Source: Rodentolepis nana (lineage: Eukaryota > Platyhelminthes > Cestoda > Cyclophyllidea > Hymenolepididae). From it: a stretch of 27,753 nt of DNA. The position numbers and the translations under genes were made by a program. The stretch spans positions 1-27,753 of the forward strand of contig UZAE01012896.1 of NCBI GenBank assembly GCA_900617975.1, read 5' to 3'. The notes beneath the pieces are model-generated. The model ran no database searches. It was not told the DNA's origin and saw only the letters and a list, made by a program, of their open reading frames with translations. Positions 10,801 to 22,800 of this stretch are shown piece by piece; positions within the stretch are counted from its first letter, which is position 1; each line of letters opens with the position of its first letter.

Positions 10801-13800
10801 CCTTTAATTGAATCACAGTAATGCTCTTAAACTTTCAACTGGCCACGTACGAGTACAACTAGAGTCTGTTCAATCTCTATAGTTTACTTTTCTTAAAAAT
10901 GCGCTGGTCCCGTTAAATGCAGTAAAAGCACATATGGTATGGTGAGACGAGTACTTTTAATAGGAAATATTTGGCAATTGGGAGAACGATCAACGCTAAG
11001 TTTCACGAATATGGATCACTGGCTGGATGTGAATCCTTTGCACACAAATTGTCATTTGCTCGATATACGATCGGTAGGATGGCAACACTATCTAGAACGT
11101 TCTTTTGCACGCAAAAAAACGCGGGAACATCTTTGATAGCGTTGAGCACTCCACAATCTACCCCATTAAAATGCGAGCATAAAGTTAAAGCCATTTATCT
11201 AAGTTTCTTTCAATTTATTATACAATATCTGAATAATACTCATTAAAGGCGTTAGGTTAGGCAGTGCCTTGATTTAACCTTTCAAAATGAGCTTTATTGT
11301 TTATAATTCCTCTCAAAAATATCCAAGGTTACATTCTTGCAGATAGTGAAATATCAAAACTGAGAACAATATTTATTTAAATATTTGTTCTGTAGGTGTT
11401 TTTTGGCAATAAGCAGTGTTAGATTGTACTTATTAAATACAAAGTCTTCATTAATTGTGTTCAATTTTTATAAAATTCCCACGGCTATCACATTTGTGTT
11501 AAATTTTCACAGTATTGACCATTACAATTTGTGGATTTTATCAATCTTATTTCTACTTACGCACACTACATAGACAATCTCAAAAGATGCCTCTATTAGC
11601 TTAATTGTAAAATCAATACGCATGAGAGAATTAGTAACAGTTAAACTAGATCTCTTAGCTGTGTTGTTTGAATTTATGCGCGGGGAGGATTCAGCGAGTA
11701 AATGGCGGAAATTCCCCTAACTACCCATTTCCCTGCCCTGGGAACATTAAGGAAATGTTAACCGTGATTTATCTTTAATCCCTTATAGATCTTGAAACAA
11801 AGAGAAAAAAGGTTCACTGCAGTGTAAATACTGACGTAAAGAGTTGGACGTCTGGCCCTAACGACGGATGTATTGTTATAAAATTCTTTTAAATTAGATT
11901 TTGTAATTTAGCAGTTTGGTGATAATTCATAGTGAGCCTACACCTCCCTAGTTGTATAGTTATGAACGGCATTCGAAATATCACTGATTATAAATGTTGT
12001 ATATTTGTAATTTTAAACAAGGAGTGCCTCCATACATAAGATCTCGAACATCAGTCATAAGTATAAAACAATAGCATAGTGCCTTGCTATCGACAATATA
12101 TCGACATCATAAAATATCGTGTATTTTCCATGTCAAATCGAAAGATCTGTTTATTAATGACGATTTCATTATTTGAAGTCATCATTGCAAACAGTGAAAA
12201 AGTCTTCACGAAAAGTGTATACTCAGAGAGATGACCAATGAAATGATTGGTAATCCTCGCTCATAACTTTGCAGTTTTCAAGGTCAAATAGGCATTGCTC
12301 ATAAACTTTGTTCTTTTTAAATATTGGTGAATTTTTAATTTTTATCCTTCCAGGTAGGATAATCATTAAAACAGGGAATTCTTTAACATAAAACAGTCTT
12401 TTTTACTCCCTTTTATCCACCAACAAAAACTCTGAGCATTTTAATGATTGAGGGGAACCAAACTGATTAAATAAAATTTCCGTTAGTTTAATTCGATTCT
12501 TACTTACCCACCTCTCTCTATAATCGCCAACTACGTTTAATTAACGTCACGAAGTCGGCATTAATTTCAACTCGTGTTTCCAGATGTTCCTTGTATGTTG
12601 GATTTAAAGACCATACACCTCTAGAAGATTTCATGAACAGCATTGTCAACAAATCATGATAAATGTATCCCTCTTTGGAAACATATTTTGCTCTTAGACA
12701 ATGGTGTTAAAAATGGGAAAGGAATTGGCGGAAAAGGTGTGCATAGTAATTAACATTAATCAATTACCGGAGTAACAGAAATAGTTGATTCGGTAGTGGC
12801 GCAAAACCCGGTGGATGGGTTTTGTCCACTCACACCACTGCAACCTTTTACCCCATTTCAACTTGTCAGACATGCTTTTCTCTTGTCCGTCCAAAAATGT
12901 CATGCCCAACTCCATTTGCTTACTGCAGAATGGGTGGAAGTGGTAATTCAATTAGGGGATTTAATATTTCAAAATGGGATTTATTCACATAATAAACAAA
13001 TTTGACAGTGATTACGATTATATAATTCCCATTCAATCAATAGCTTACGTAATTCAATCTCTGATTGAGTTCTTTCAGGCATTCCATTGCGTTATCATTG
13101 CCTTATAGGATTGTCAAACTGTTGAGTTGCGACTGACAAGCATTCAGATAATCCTGCATACTTAAATTAGGGAAATTTAAGTACAAGTTGAATACTGCCT
13201 AAGATTGTCTTTTTTTGCAAACAGTGGAGTATGAAATTAGTTTGTGCAAATAATTTCATAAAATTGAAAAAAGTTAATACTAACTATATCATTATTTTGC
13301 TCGTTTAGTAGAAAAAATGATTAGTTGGTGCTTCAATTAAACATGTGAAAGATACTAACGTTGAAGGTCATTTAAACTGATGGGTGGAAAGTGAAAAGGG
13401 GAGCTATGATTAAATAATCTAAACCACTTTAGAAAAAAGTTAAATTTGATTGATTCAAAGGCTGTTAATTTAAAAATTACAACTAATTTTCTCGATCACG
13501 AAACCTACTTCGGTTAAATTACCCCCAATAGAATAATTCAAAGCTTAATCTTGACATTGTCAGTTTTTCTTACATGATTAAACTTACGCAATTTAGAAGA
13601 CGGAGTAAACGAATTTACTGTTTTTTGAATCTCTATGCAAACGACTATCTTTAAATCATGAAGCACCCAATTAAATTCTGATTGATGATTGGTACTTTTA
13701 AAAATGCTGTAAAATTAATTTCCTGTCAAAGGTGCCTTTGTATTTTTCTAGCTTAATATAAAAATTTTTGCACCGTTCATGGATTTTCTGCAAAAAATAA

Positions 13801-16800
13801 CCTGTATCAGGATTTTCAATAAAAGGTAAACATGAATAGAACAAATTAATTCAATTAAATTTTGAATAGTTAGAAATATCACTAGAGAGCGACAATAATA
13901 TCCAATCAAATGGAAAGTAGATTCAAACTTATACCCAAGGTCAACACAATCTATTTCGAATTTTACAAATTACTTAACCGTTTTTTGTAGTCTCTATATG
14001 TTCAATATGGAGATAATATTTCTGGCCTTACAGATTAGAGTGTGCATAAAGTGAGTTTTCAACTTAATATTTTTCTTTCAAAATGAATCAATATGATAGG
14101 GCAATGCATTTGGAGCCAAATCAAAATATTCTAACAACAGAAAGTGTAAATTTAAAATAAGTTTGCATGAAAGCCTAGAAAAATATTAATATATGCTTAC
14201 CATAACATCTAAATAAATAAATTCGGAATATCTTTACTTAATATTATAACAGCTCTAATAGGTTAACTAAATTTTAACTCAAAACGGTTATGAGCTATAA
14301 TATGATATGTTGCTTCGCTTTCTCTTTTCAATAAAAATTTAAAACGCTTCCTACAATTGTTAAAAGCCAACATTTAGGTATAAATTTTCGAAACATTGTC
14401 AAGTAATAGGCAATATTTCACCACATTAACAAAAATTTAATAAAAATTGAAATAATATCTAATATATATTTAAGCGCAATTATTTTTACTATAGGGAAGG
14501 CATACAAAACATTTTATTTCTAACAAAAAGATGGATCATTTTACTTTCAAATCGATGCAACGCCGAAATTGTTTAAACATACAAAGTCATGACTGTTACT
14601 TTACTTTAGCTGTTATTTTATTGTTTATTTTTCGTTAATTGCAAAACGAATGAATGAATATAAACCCTCATTTTAGTATTGACAAATAATTAAATTATCG
14701 AGAATCTCTGCCTGTCCATTCCTGAAAGTGGAGAACTTGCAGATATTTGATGGTGTACAGCTAAGCAAAGCTTATGGTAAAGAAGATTTTTTCAATAAGT
14801 ATTTAACATTTGAAATATCTGTTTACTATATGGTTGATTCAAAGAAATTCAATTCGTTTTTTTCGATTTAACAAGAGCCTAAGCTTATTTTTATTTGAAA
14901 AAAGACTTTTAAGCAAATATAGATTTTGCCTTTATTATGGTTTTAGATATTTGTATATTCGCATTAATAGGAAAATCAGCACAATGGAGTGATGCTATTC
15001 TGGATGAGTGAGAATGATGGAAGCATTCATCCAAGTGCCACATCACTGAGGTCTGGCAGCTACCCCGATCAAGGCCTAAATCCGTCAACTCCTCAGTCGA
15101 AAAAACTCCGCCTTATCAAACCCAAAATAAAAGACCACAATTCTTTAAGTCTGCCATCAACACAAAGTTCGCCAGCAACACCACTCATCCCAGCTGTCAC
15201 GGCCATATCTCCGGTTAGCACGCTGTCACAGGAATACCACCACATTCAAATTAATTCACCCAATCAGAGCACTACCGGGGTGGAGACATTGAGCTTAGTA
15301 CCAACGAATCAGACCATTACGCTCAATTCGTCAGATAACAGCCACACGAACTCAACAACACGCACTTGTGCGAAAACAAAACGCCGATTTATTAGGGTAA
15401 ATGAATATTCAATTTAACCATTACAACCATTAAATGTAATTTCTTTTATAACTCAGAAGCCATATTTGAGCGTAAAAATTAGCAAAAAATCTTTATTTTT
15501 TAATTTAAATTTCGAGTTGATGTTAACCAACAACCTAGAACCAAATTATTTATGGAAGTGTTTGGTATTAGTAATTGAGAATGAACAACTCATTTGCGTT
15601 TTCGGGAATGATCATGTCGATTATAATAAAATATACAATATCTATAAGGAATACTCTGAATTAGTATAACAAATGGAGTTATAGCATACGAAAGTATTTA
15701 ATAACAAACTAGTTTAATAATAGTGAGAATTTCACAGAACTTAATTTTTATACCATATTATGGCACAATATACTATTAAATTCAAACGAACCGACTTTAA
15801 TAAATTTTAAGAAATACGATCTTTACGTTGATATGAAATTCAGTGTGGTATATATTAAAATTTCATCAGGGATTTTCGGGGGTAGGGAGTGGGGGGGGGG
15901 GTTGGGGGAATTTTCACAAAAATACCATTTCAATAGTAAGTAAGATGAAAATATTATACAAATTTCTATGAAATATCCTTGTAGGTATTAGTGAAATTTT
16001 TTGATTTCTCTGTGTGTGTGTGTTTGTGTGTTATAGGAGGAGGTAGGCGTGAGAAATTCGGGGTGTAACGAAAACAAATGACGATGCCTCCCCAAAGATT
16101 AATAAGCACGGCTTAGTGGGTGCTGTCTAGCTTCTGATAAATTTCGGTGCGAGCTTCAACTATAACACCAACTGCTCTACCACTCGCCGTTAGGCCTTAA
16201 TGTGCCAAATGGGCATGACAGTAATAAATGTCTTCCTTCTTTCTTTCTTCCTTTCTTTTCCAGAGGTGGGAAAAGTGATTGTTGTTGTTGTAATTTCAAC
16301 TTGTTAGTATGGAATACACTTAGAAGAAGTTTGCAGGAGTTAACTCCGAATCCTGTATTCATTAAATGATCTTTAGTAATATGTGAGATCAATAAGGGAA
16401 CCATTTCCGGTATTTTCCTCTAAGTGAGCAGTAATACTCGAATTGTAGGGTGGAAACGAATTTCGCTAAATGTAACGATCAACTTTATTTCTCAATTCAT
16501 TGGTTATAAGAATAAAAAGGAATCGGAAAATGATTGTTCTCTCTGTCAGTTCCAATTATTTAAAGTTTATAAATTATGAAACAAATCTTAAGAAATGGCT
16601 CAAAAGGTTCAAATTCTATTCTTCAGCAATTGAGCGCATGAATTTGACATCCGATGATAATTTTTATACAACTGGGCTCAACTGATTTGAACTATATAAT
16701 CATTGTTTTTATATAATAGTAAAAAATTATCAATTCATGTAAATATGACGTTTGCTTGTTTGAAGAGCTTATTAATGGCTAAATTTGGACAGCTTTCAAT

Positions 16801-19800
16801 GATACGAAAGTTCTGCCGGGAACGGATTTTTCCTCATTTTGCACCCACCCCCCTTCATTCTTAAATTGTAACAACCAACCCTGAAGTTTATATTTCAAGG
16901 AATGAAGCGTTCTTTATTTCATTGAACAACCTACTATTTGGTATATTTTTACGAATTTTTCATTCGTAACTCTTTCCACTGATTTTAAATACCGCAAATT
17001 ATAACAAATTTGCACGCGCAAACTCACATTAGAGAATTTATTTAATAATAAAAATTCCACTTACTGCTTAGTCGATGCCACAAAGTGTAGCAGACTACTA
17101 ATCGATTGTCTGAATGCACAAAAAGGTTTTGTTCGACAGTATAATTAATCAGCATACCGGTATGAATACCTACCGTTTTGGCACACCCCAGCGCATCGTT
17201 TACAAACGCTTTTCATAGGAGAGCCTAAAGGAAAAGATTTGCAATTTTCCTAAATTTCCCCACTTACGCGAAATTTTTCAAAAATGCAAAAATTGAGTGA
17301 TTAACTGACTCGCTAAAGGTCAATGGAAATGCTAGTGAAATTGATTTGTGAAATAAATAATTTTTAAGATGGAATTTATCGATAATAATTCTTGGATTGA
17401 ATCCTCTTCAGCTTACAATCCTATTTTCTGTTACTAATTATTATTATTTATTATAAATCCATAAAATTAATTTTGCTGAGTAGGCAATTAGATTTAGTCA
17501 TAAGACCTCTATAGAGAATAGATATATTCATCGAATTGGCATTTTTTATAAAAATTATATCATTTATTAATTTTGGTTCAAAGTATTGCGCAGTGTTCAT
17601 TTAATTATCTACTCTGTAGCGGTATACGACACTAGTAAAACCTTGACTGACTCAGAAATCTCTGTGGCAGATTCCCCTATATCTAGTTTGTCTTCCATAA
17701 CCAGCTAAGCTACAGCCCAGCTGTAGAGGAAACAGACATATTGCACGTAACACGTTTATTTAGGAAGTATATTGTGGTAAAAGTGTACACGCCGGATCCT
17801 CTTAAACAAACAAAGTCTTCTGATTTGCCAATGGTTGTGCACTCATGCGATCACGTGTTAGGCGATGATGTGATCCACTACTCCTCAACAAAACTATAGA
17901 GGATTGTTCCACGAATAAGCTATGACAAAACAGCCAAGTATGTGTAAGCTTCCGAAATGAGTTAAGCCATCTCAATGGTGTAGAAGAAGCGGACATGTAA
18001 CGAGTATAGCGTTTGTTGAATTTGTACTCACAGGAAGCACGTTTCGTATTTGAATGCATTTAATGTAATTTGAATGAATATTAATAGCTAATTAGGTAAG
18101 AGGCTCTCTGCATTCACGACCACACCCTCCAGAATGTTCTAGTGTGATTACTCCCCAGAATTATGCATGTGTATATGAATAAGCATTTAAAGCCCACAAA
18201 ATAAGTCCCGAGTCATTTAATATGGTCGCAAGAAATTGTTATACAGTATTATCATTATTATTACTACACTTCATTTAATTTTTGAAAGCGATCGTATTAT
18301 TTCCAAGTCATCCATTATTACCTAATTGTAAACCCATTGTCGATAGAAGTCAAATAAACGATCATTCGAATTATTAAATCTCCAATTGGTCAGATCGATG
18401 TCAAGATCGTCAAGAGTCGCAGCATAAAATTTAAATTTTTACATTTTGCAAGAGGTTTTCTCCTTGTGGTTTGAGCAATTTGTGTGTCACCTACTCAATT
18501 TCCAAATCCAATTATCTCTTAGAGGATAACAGTTAAAACACGAAATCGCTTGACGCTAATGCATAAAGTTTGTGGGAGGGGATTTTATTTAGGTGCCTGT
18601 TAATACTAGTTTCCACGTATATGAGATTCCATATTTTGCTTCAACAAATTTATTTTCTGATGTGGAATGAAATACTTCCATATGCATGCGAGCGGTATAG
18701 ATGGTTTTATTAATTGTACTTTCAAAAAACTAATATCATTGTTAAATGCCTTTGCTTGTACGGAGGTTGAAATACCAGACACATAAATTAAAATAACCCC
18801 GGTTAAGTGAAGTCTATAACATCAAAATTAAGAGTACACTTAAATTGCACCATTTGTTGCATTTGAAAATTGTTAAAGAACAGCGCAATTGGCTGGGAAT
18901 TAATGGTAGTGTCTTATAAATAGGATATATTAACCTTTTTATACAACTACACGGTTCGGTACACTTGGTTTGTAATTTCCTTTTCTATGGTGCCAAGAGA
19001 ACTTCCTTTATTTAAGTGAATTTTTAATTAATAAACTTAACTCAAAATTGTTTTTTTTACGTTTTAGTTTCCTAAACGGTGCACTACGCCATCACCAAAT
19101 CTTGCTCCAGATGGTGGATCGTTGTTGACAGAGCTTCTAAGGACCATAGAAAACTCGTTCTCGGTGACATTTAGGGAGCACATTGCCTGTCCAGCATTCA
19201 AACAGCCGCGGGAACACATTCATGCCGCCAATGAAGCAACACTCCAACATCTCTTCGGGGTCAAAAATTGGGAGGTGATTATAATTTCATAACTACATAT
19301 TATATATTATGACTAACACTTAAATTATGGAATCGAATGAACTTAAGTCTGGGAGAGGTTAGGGATATGGAATAATACATAAAGGGGAAGTGATGGGAGG
19401 GGATTATAACTAACTCCTTTACAAACTTAGGTGGGAATTGTAAAATGAAATTTGTATTAACTCCTATTTCAACCAGTGAAAGTGTGAATTCCACCAGTAA
19501 AGATAATTCATTCTTTTTAGGATGGTAGACCACACACTGCACAGGCCTCTGAAGTGCGACGCAAAACTTTCCGCGCCTTTCAAACCTGTTTTGATCGGAT
19601 AATGCAAGATTCGGTGAAATTTGCCAAGCGAATTCCGGGCTTCTCGGATCTACTGCCTGAGGATCGAATGATACTTGTGCAGTCTGGATGTTTCGAGGTA
19701 AGGCGGAATCAATTTTACTATCAGTTTTTTTGGAAATGATAAAATTTATTTATATCAAATGGCAGACGTTTTGATAGTTATCATTAGCCCTTTAGTTGAC

Positions 19801-22800
19801 TTCAGGCTTCATAGAGGGGAAGGAACATCAGAGTGAAAAAATTTAAAGGAGGGGGGGGGGGGAAACAGAAGAGAGTTTCAATGATGTAAAAGAGACAGAC
19901 ACAAAGGTAGAAAAAAGTGAGGTGAGTTCTGTGGAAGCAGTCAAATATGACATACAGTGGGGTCATGGTAGTTTGAATTCAGACGTCTACTGTCGGTTAA
20001 TTGGCTTATTTTCCGAATGAGTATACGTTTCCCAAGGTGCATCACGTGGAGGTAAGTCTATCGCACAGCCCGAAGATGATAAAATAAGAACACGCAAGGT
20101 GTAGTTTTTTACGAAATTCAAATTATACATTATCCTATTCTTTGAGCTAATTCTCAAACCGTTCTAAACACAAGGCCTTTTATTTTGCACAATCGTTTTT
20201 GCACAGTGGACTGCAATCTCAATATGGAAAGCCATAAGATGTATGGAATAAATTGAAGGAAGTGTCTTATCGATTTATTTAATATTGTGCATGTCAGCGA
20301 ACTATGCTATTCAAGCATAGTTGGTTTCTGATTAGATAATTCATCCAATCAACTCCCTGGCTTATTGTGGGAAAGAGCTATTTACATTGAATTGGTCTAC
20401 TGTTTTGGAAGTGACTAATAAAAGACCACCCCGGTTATCGATGATGTATCTGAAAGTAATTAGAGCCATTTAATTGCTTGCGGTTCAGACAATAGGTGGA
20501 AAAAAAATAGTTTAGTACCACTAACCGAAACCTTAGTTTCTTTTGCAACATTGTTGATAAAAGAATGCCTTGAGCAAGGTCAGTTGTCTGGCAAGAGATT
20601 TAGAACAGTTTCTATTTAGCATAAAAGAGATGAAATAAGATATAGAACTTTTAGACGTTAATTGTTGAAAAATAATTAAAAAGTGGAGGTAATTTGCTTC
20701 GTTTGCAATGCCAACTCAAGGCCACAGATAGTTTATGCTTCATGGCTTGAAATTTTGCTTAGCGAAAAACGATTACACTTTATTTCAAACACCAAGTAGT
20801 TTGATATTCTACCAGAGTCGATCGACCCCTTTTCGGCACAAATTCTAACCGACTAAGTGGCATAAATTGGTCCTGTTGCAGAAACGTTTGCATTGGCCTC
20901 ATTCACTTATAATCATGAGAATAAATAAAATAGCATGTAGGATAGAGAATATCACGAGTTTTACATTATTTTTGAAACCATTAGAGTTCACTTTCTCATT
21001 TCTACATTTCCTGAAAAAGAAAATTCACCTACTTGGGTAGACATTAAGCAGAAAAAAGATTTTAGTTCAGATAACGTCGTCTTATACATTATTTCTCTCA
21101 ACACGTCACAAACGAAGCCAATGAAGACTTTCCTCATCAAAGTTTGCCTGTAAAGTTATGTAGAAAGGATTCTTCTAATCTCCCCCCCCCCCCCCCCAGA
21201 AGTACTCGTTTGTGATGATCACTAGCAAGGCTATCTTCTTCAAAACAACAGCTCGTCATTGTTGCAATTTTCATTCCCAAAATAGACACCAAGTGGTTGA
21301 TTTCCAATTTAAACTAGTGGCTTTTAACCTTAAAACATAAAATCACATGCACATACTTACTTTAAAAATGTTATTAAAGGGCAAAACTGATGAAATAAAA
21401 ACAACAAAATTCTTAGCAAAAACAGTGACTTCACTCGGTTTTTTCTCGATTTGAATTCCAGACCCTTATGCTTCCTCTAAAGTACTTTTTTTGCACAAAC
21501 GTATTTAGGCTTCATGATGGTCAGTTTGAAGGGCGAGTTAACACGCATTCATTTTGGTAGAAATGCAGTAATTGAAATTATTTGCCAAAAATTTTTTCCT
21601 CCCATTGCAGTAGCGTTATATAAAGCACACAACAATGGACTTTCCACTTAATTAGTAGCATATCCACTTGTCTATAACTTGAAGGAAACATTTTTATCTT
21701 TCACCTGTGGGGGTTGGTTGTGATTATAGTAAATAAAATCATAAGGGAAAAATGTTCAAGATCATTATTATGGTTGACATTTATCGACTTACACTTTGTT
21801 CAAAACTTTTCAATTCAAGTTGAATTAGAATAAGCGTAAAGTGCAAACCTCCTGAGAAAAAAGTAAAAAAAACGCTTATTTTGCATAAATAATAGGCACC
21901 ATGGAGTTAGTTTTTGCTCCATAATCCATAGGTCTGTGTTTATCCAGCGAATCCTTAAATTTAATCCAAGTTTATTTCGAGTTTATTAAATCTCCTTCTA
22001 TGACAAAATATTGTTAATCCACGTAAGACTACTTGTATGTCGTTAGTAGCATGTAATTTAGGTCTCGATAAATCTCTAGTGTTGTGTAATGCGCAATTAA
22101 GTTCGATTTTATTTAGAAAAATAAAAATAGATTGCTAATTTGCAAAAATTGCATCAACTGGTCAAAACCGGTTTGATTTCTTGGCGAAATCGATCTCCAT
22201 ATTGGTTAAACAGACTAAAAGCTCCGATTAATGCGGAAGAAATCTCAGATCTGAACTTGGGAATTGACTCCTAAAAATGGAACACTTTGATAGTTCTGAA
22301 TGAACCGTGTCCAAATGAAGCAAGAACTCAGATGACAAAAATGTATGAGATGCTCTCCTTAGTTCTCCCATTGTTTTGATAATCACCATAACTTAGGGTA
22401 CAACATTTTGTTATGTCATGGACAATATTGACACGAATTATAACCTAATCCTCTGCGCTTTCATTTTGTGCAAAATTGTGCACTTTCTTTTGCAGTTGGC
22501 CTGCGTGATGTTTAGCTTCTACGTGGATGAAGAAAATCAAACATTTTGTGGTCCGGGTAACTTCACACTCTCCCAAAGTCAGATGTGGCTAACATTTCCA
22601 ATGAGCAAGAAATTCGTGAATCTCCTCTTTGACTTCGCCTTCCAAGTTCAATCGTATCGATTGAGTCCTCTAATACTTGGTCTCTTACTTGCAGTTCTAC
22701 TTGTTACACCTCGTAAGTCGTCACTTTTGTTATATATTTAATTACCAACCTTGGGAAACGATTTCGACAAAAGGTTGCATCGATTCGACTTGCCAATAGA

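Larger units (their letters stand above)
10493..14970 (+). other. Receptor intron 3
   Basis: About 4.5 kb and the largest intron. Both borders lie in the hinge and are the least certain of the gene. It contains the possible fossil at 10939-11136 and the hairpin at 12795-12830. The remainder is AT-rich and unremarkable. Confidence 0.65.
15397..19067 (+). other. Receptor intron 4
   Basis: 3671 bp from GTAAAT to TTTTAG. It holds the quadruplex tract at 15878, the TG microsatellite, a TTCC/TTTC-rich stretch near 16232-16260 and the possible tRNA-like segment. A - strand open stretch of 85 codons at 17802-18059 is in a slightly less AT-rich patch, but its product is not recognised. Confidence 0.8.
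19698..22495 (+). other. Receptor intron 6
   Basis: 2798 bp from GTAAGG to TTGCAG. It contains SINE-like copy E near its 5' end and the 16-C tract at 21182. Nothing else was recognised. Confidence 0.85.

Noticed and set aside
10971..11246. 91-codon open frame overlapping the possible fossil
   Set aside because: Mostly a shifted frame of the 10939-11136 stretch; only its end looked coding-like and that is covered in the fossil entry.
17802..18059. 85-codon open frame on the - strand in intron 4
   Set aside because: No motif, no splice context; composition does not clearly differ from chance.
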